NCBI GenBank assembly: GCA_902612965.1
Contig: CACMFN010000012.1
Coordinates: 1 to 56,772 of the forward strand
Reading direction: 5' to 3'
DNA length: 56,772 nucleotides
Source: an uncultured SAR116 cluster alpha proteobacterium
GTDB lineage: Bacteria; Pseudomonadota; Alphaproteobacteria; Puniceispirillales; GCA-002684695
This document shows, piece by piece, positions 54,544 through 56,772 of this stretch. The position numbers and the translations under genes are program-made. Numbering within the stretch: position 1 is the first letter of the stretch; each line of letters begins with the position of its first letter. The notes beneath the pieces are model-generated. The model was not told the DNA's origin. It saw only the letters and a program-made list of their open reading frames with translations, and searched no databases.

Positions 54544-56763
54544 ATGAAAATTTGGGGGAAAAAAATTAAGTGTTTGCATTGCAACACTAAATTTTACGAC
54601 TTTAAGCAAAAAGATACTAAATGCCCAAAATGTTCTAAGAGCCAAGTGGTTAAATCCAAAGCTTATAAAAAAACTGACCAAAAAAAAATTCTTGATTTAT
54701 TTTATTATGAAGGCAATACAAAAATATTTTCTGAACAAAATATACCACTTACTATTGATGAAAAAATCAAATTAAAATTAGGTTGGTATATTATTGAGCT
54801 AATAGACAAAAAAAAGAAAATTGTAAAATCTAAAAATGAAATAATTTTTTTAGAAAAACCTCCCTTAAATGGTTTGCAGCAAGTTCTTGCTGGATTTAGA
54901 TTTCCTGGAATTGGCAACGAGAATAGCAATAAAATAATTAATCACCCAGATTTTTCATTACAATTGCTTTCTTTGGATGCCAAAACAATTGAGGATAGAT
55001 TAAATTTATCTCATAAGATAGCTAGTACCATTTCCATAACATGGAAAATAAAAACAGATGAAATTATCTTAGAAGTAATTCTTAAGGAGTTAAGTTTTAC
55101 TAATTCTCAAATTAAGTACTTTCAAGACAATTCTAAAGATGGACTAATATTTTTAATTAACAGCAATCCTTCAGATTTACTAGGATACATACCAAGAGTA
55201 AACTTTGAACAACTAAATAATATTTACAAAAGACTCAGTTTAAAACCTACAGAAAAAGAGTTTGCAATTGCAGCCTCAAGATTTTGGTTGTCTCAAACTG
55301 AAGATAGAAGAGGACATACATGTGCGCCTGAAGTTAAAGTTAAAGAAGAAGCCTCTAGGCTCTCAAATTTAAGCATTGAAAAAATACAAAATTATTTAGA
55401 TGAAGAAGATAGTTTATTTTTCAGAGATTTTCGCTTTGATAAAAAAGTATTGAGCTCAAAGTTTTCTTACCAAAGAGACAAGTCAATAGTAGATGAAATA
55501 ATTCGATTACAGAAAAATTTTATAAAACCGAAAATTACTAATTTGCTAAGCAACAAAGACTTAAGCATGCCCGATAAAATAAAATTATCAAAAGAACAAA
55601 TCCTTTCAATAAATAGATCTTTAAAACAATCTTTTTCAATAATTACTGGAGGTCCAGGTTCAGGAAAAAGCACATTAATAGTAGGACTAGTCGAAAGCTT
55701 AAGAAAGATAGGCAAAAAAATAGTTATTTGTGCTCCAACTGGAAGAGCTGCCAAAAGATTAACAGAGTATAAAGAACTGCGTTCTTTAGAACCAACAACT
55801 ATTCATATGCATTTAACTGTCATTAAAAATAAACTAAAGCAAAAATACGATACAATAATTATTGATGAAGCCTCAATGGTGGATATAAATCTTTTCCTTG
55901 AACTGATACAAAGCATTCCCAATGGATCAAATATCATTTTAGTAGGAGACGCTGATCAATTGCCACCGATTGGTCCTGGTCAACCATTTAAAGATATGAT
56001 TGAGTCAAAAAAGGTCAATATTTCAAAACTTTCAGGTAATTTTAGACAAAATAATCTTAGCAATATAAATAAAGCTTCAAGATCAATTATTACAGGCAAG
56101 TTACCTTCTATGGAAACTGAATTTAAAAATAGTGATTTTATTTTTATAGAATGTAGTAAATCCAATCAAAAAAATTTAATTTTAAATTTATTTTTTGAAA
56201 AGGTGCCTACATTACTTAAAAATAAACAAGAGAGTATCCAGATTTTATCACCCATGCATAAGGGCAATGTTGGAATAAAATTACTTAATTATGACATACA
56301 ACAAAAACTTACCAGCAACAGTGAAATGTTGTTTGAAAGGAAAGATAAAAGCTTAAAATTATTTGGTGGTGATAAAGTAATACAAACCTCAAATAATTAT
56401 GACTTAATGGTAATGAATGGTGACATAGGACATGTAAGTAAAAAAGTTGAAAATAAAATTATAGTTAATTTTGATAATCGGGAAGTTGAATACTCAGGTT
56501 TAGATTTATATGACCTTGATTTAGCTTATGCAATTTCAATTCATAAAAGCCAAGGTTCTGAATACTCTGCTGTAATTATACCTATAAATAGTGAGCATAT
56601 TCATATGCTATCAAGAAATTTACTTTATACAGCTATTACAAGAGGTAAAAAATTAGTTGTATTAGTTGGAGAAAAAAATATTTTTGAAAATGCAATAAAT
56701 GCATTTTGGAAAGACACAAGATATACAAATCTAGTGTCTGCCATGCAAAGCAATATTAATTAA
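54544..56763 (+). CDS. RecD2-like SF1 DNA helicase with N-terminal FYDLN-type zinc ribbon
   Basis: 739 aa. Residues 1-32 form a zinc ribbon, Cys10, Cys13, Cys27 and Cys30, with K-F-Y-D-F between the pairs, as in the FYDLN_acid family. Residues about 110-290 are helix-hairpin-helix repeats like those of RecD2 (F-P-G-I-G). The helicase core has Walker A G-G-P-G-S-G-K-S (369-376), I-D-E-A-S-M-V-D (440-447), G-D-A-D-Q-L-P-P (468-475), F-R-Q (500-502) and, near the C-terminus, I-H-K-S-Q-G-S-E and Y-T-A-I-T-R-G. RecD2 is a 5'-3' helicase in repair. No RecB/RecC nearby. The stop is 9 nt before the window end. Confidence 0.85.
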   Translation: MKIWGKKIKCLHCNTKFYDFKQKDTKCPKCSKSQVVKSKAYKKTDQKKILDLFYYEGNTKIFSEQNIPLTIDEKIKLKLGWYIIELIDKKKKIVKSKNEIIFLEKPPLNGLQQVLAGFRFPGIGNENSNKIINHPDFSLQLLSLDAKTIEDRLNLSHKIASTISITWKIKTDEIILEVILKELSFTNSQIKYFQDNSKDGLIFLINSNPSDLLGYIPRVNFEQLNNIYKRLSLKPTEKEFAIAASRFWLSQTEDRRGHTCAPEVKVKEEASRLSNLSIEKIQNYLDEEDSLFFRDFRFDKKVLSSKFSYQRDKSIVDEIIRLQKNFIKPKITNLLSNKDLSMPDKIKLSKEQILSINRSLKQSFSIITGGPGSGKSTLIVGLVESLRKIGKKIVICAPTGRAAKRLTEYKELRSLEPTTIHMHLTVIKNKLKQKYDTIIIDEASMVDINLFLELIQSIPNGSNIILVGDADQLPPIGPGQPFKDMIESKKVNISKLSGNFRQNNLSNINKASRSIITGKLPSMETEFKNSDFIFIECSKSNQKNLILNLFFEKVPTLLKNKQESIQILSPMHKGNVGIKLLNYDIQQKLTSNSEMLFERKDKSLKLFGGDKVIQTSNNYDLMVMNGDIGHVSKKVENKIIVNFDNREVEYSGLDLYDLDLAYAISIHKSQGSEYSAVIIPINSEHIHMLSRNLLYTAITRGKKLVVLVGEKNIFENAINAFWKDTRYTNLVSAMQSNIN

Positions 56764-56772
56764 TACAGATCT

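Noticed and set aside
1-56772. CRISPR arrays, tRNA or rRNA genes, insertion sequences, integrases
   Set aside because: No regular repeat-spacer pattern, cloverleaf, rRNA-like stretch or transposase-like protein was seen on reading; a covariance-model scan was not possible.

Overview
The window is a gene-dense, very AT-rich piece of bacterial chromosome with short spacers, many 1-4 nt stop/start overlaps, and no transposase, integrase, phage module, CRISPR array, tRNA or rRNA that I can see. The gene families (YejABEF, SoxBDAG with a GlxA/AraC-type activator, GcvA-type LysR, a Tat-exported Liv binding protein, a FYDLN-type zinc ribbon) point to a streamlined, low-GC marine alphaproteobacterium of the SAR11/HIMB59/AEGEAN-169 kind. 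That assignment is an inference from content, not from a marker gene. No gene looks broken, and composition is even throughout.

Region 1 (about 0-18.7 kb) looks like a catabolic region. On the + strand are a luciferase-like flavin monooxygenase, an acyl-CoA dehydrogenase with an unusual active-site Asp, an ADP-forming acyl-CoA synthetase, a polytopic membrane protein and a complete branched-chain-type ABC importer (binding protein, LivH, LivM, LivG, LivF). Next come a nicotinamidase (-), a methyltransferase (+) and an aldehyde dehydrogenase (-). A second + run carries RidA, an alpha/beta hydrolase, a flavin reductase with a long extra C-terminal domain, a DUF1185 protein, a CaiB-type CoA transferase and an aminotransferase. 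The enzyme classes recall the Rut pyrimidine pathway at family level only. The set suggests oxidative opening of an unknown N-containing compound followed by CoA-dependent degradation.

Region 2 (18.7-22.5 kb) holds a metallo-beta-lactamase-fold hydrolase paired with a small cyclic-nucleotide-binding protein. These converge, across a strong hairpin, on a pair of tiny paralogous two-helix membrane proteins. A gap of about 400 nt follows, with a minus-strand intrinsic terminator and a sigma-54-like element that together outline a possible small RNA. AlaX and a TauE/SafE permease close the region.

Region 3 (22.5-40.6 kb) has the yejABEF peptide importer, a LysR regulator and an 11.4-kb minus-strand run. 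In transcription order this run encodes a GlxA/AraC regulator, a nitrilase-family amidase, an M20 hydrolase, a dipeptide-type ABC importer (binding protein, two permeases, fused double ATPase), an aldehyde dehydrogenase, an SDR dehydrogenase and a self-processing P1/NylC-like peptidase. It reads as an uptake-and-cleavage system for an amide or unusual peptide.

Region 4 (40.7-48.0 kb) is soxBDAG followed by a hydroxypyruvate/glyoxylate-type reductase and a MOFRL glycerate kinase. This fits turning methylated amines, via glycine and serine, into 2-phosphoglycerate. SoxD lacks all three zinc-binding cysteines. Region 5 (48-56.8 kb) has an SF2 helicase with a Cys4 insert, a ketopantoate-reductase-family gene, an 80-aa unknown, a GMC oxidoreductase plus aldehyde dehydrogenase pair, and a RecD2-like helicase that begins with a FYDLN-type zinc ribbon.
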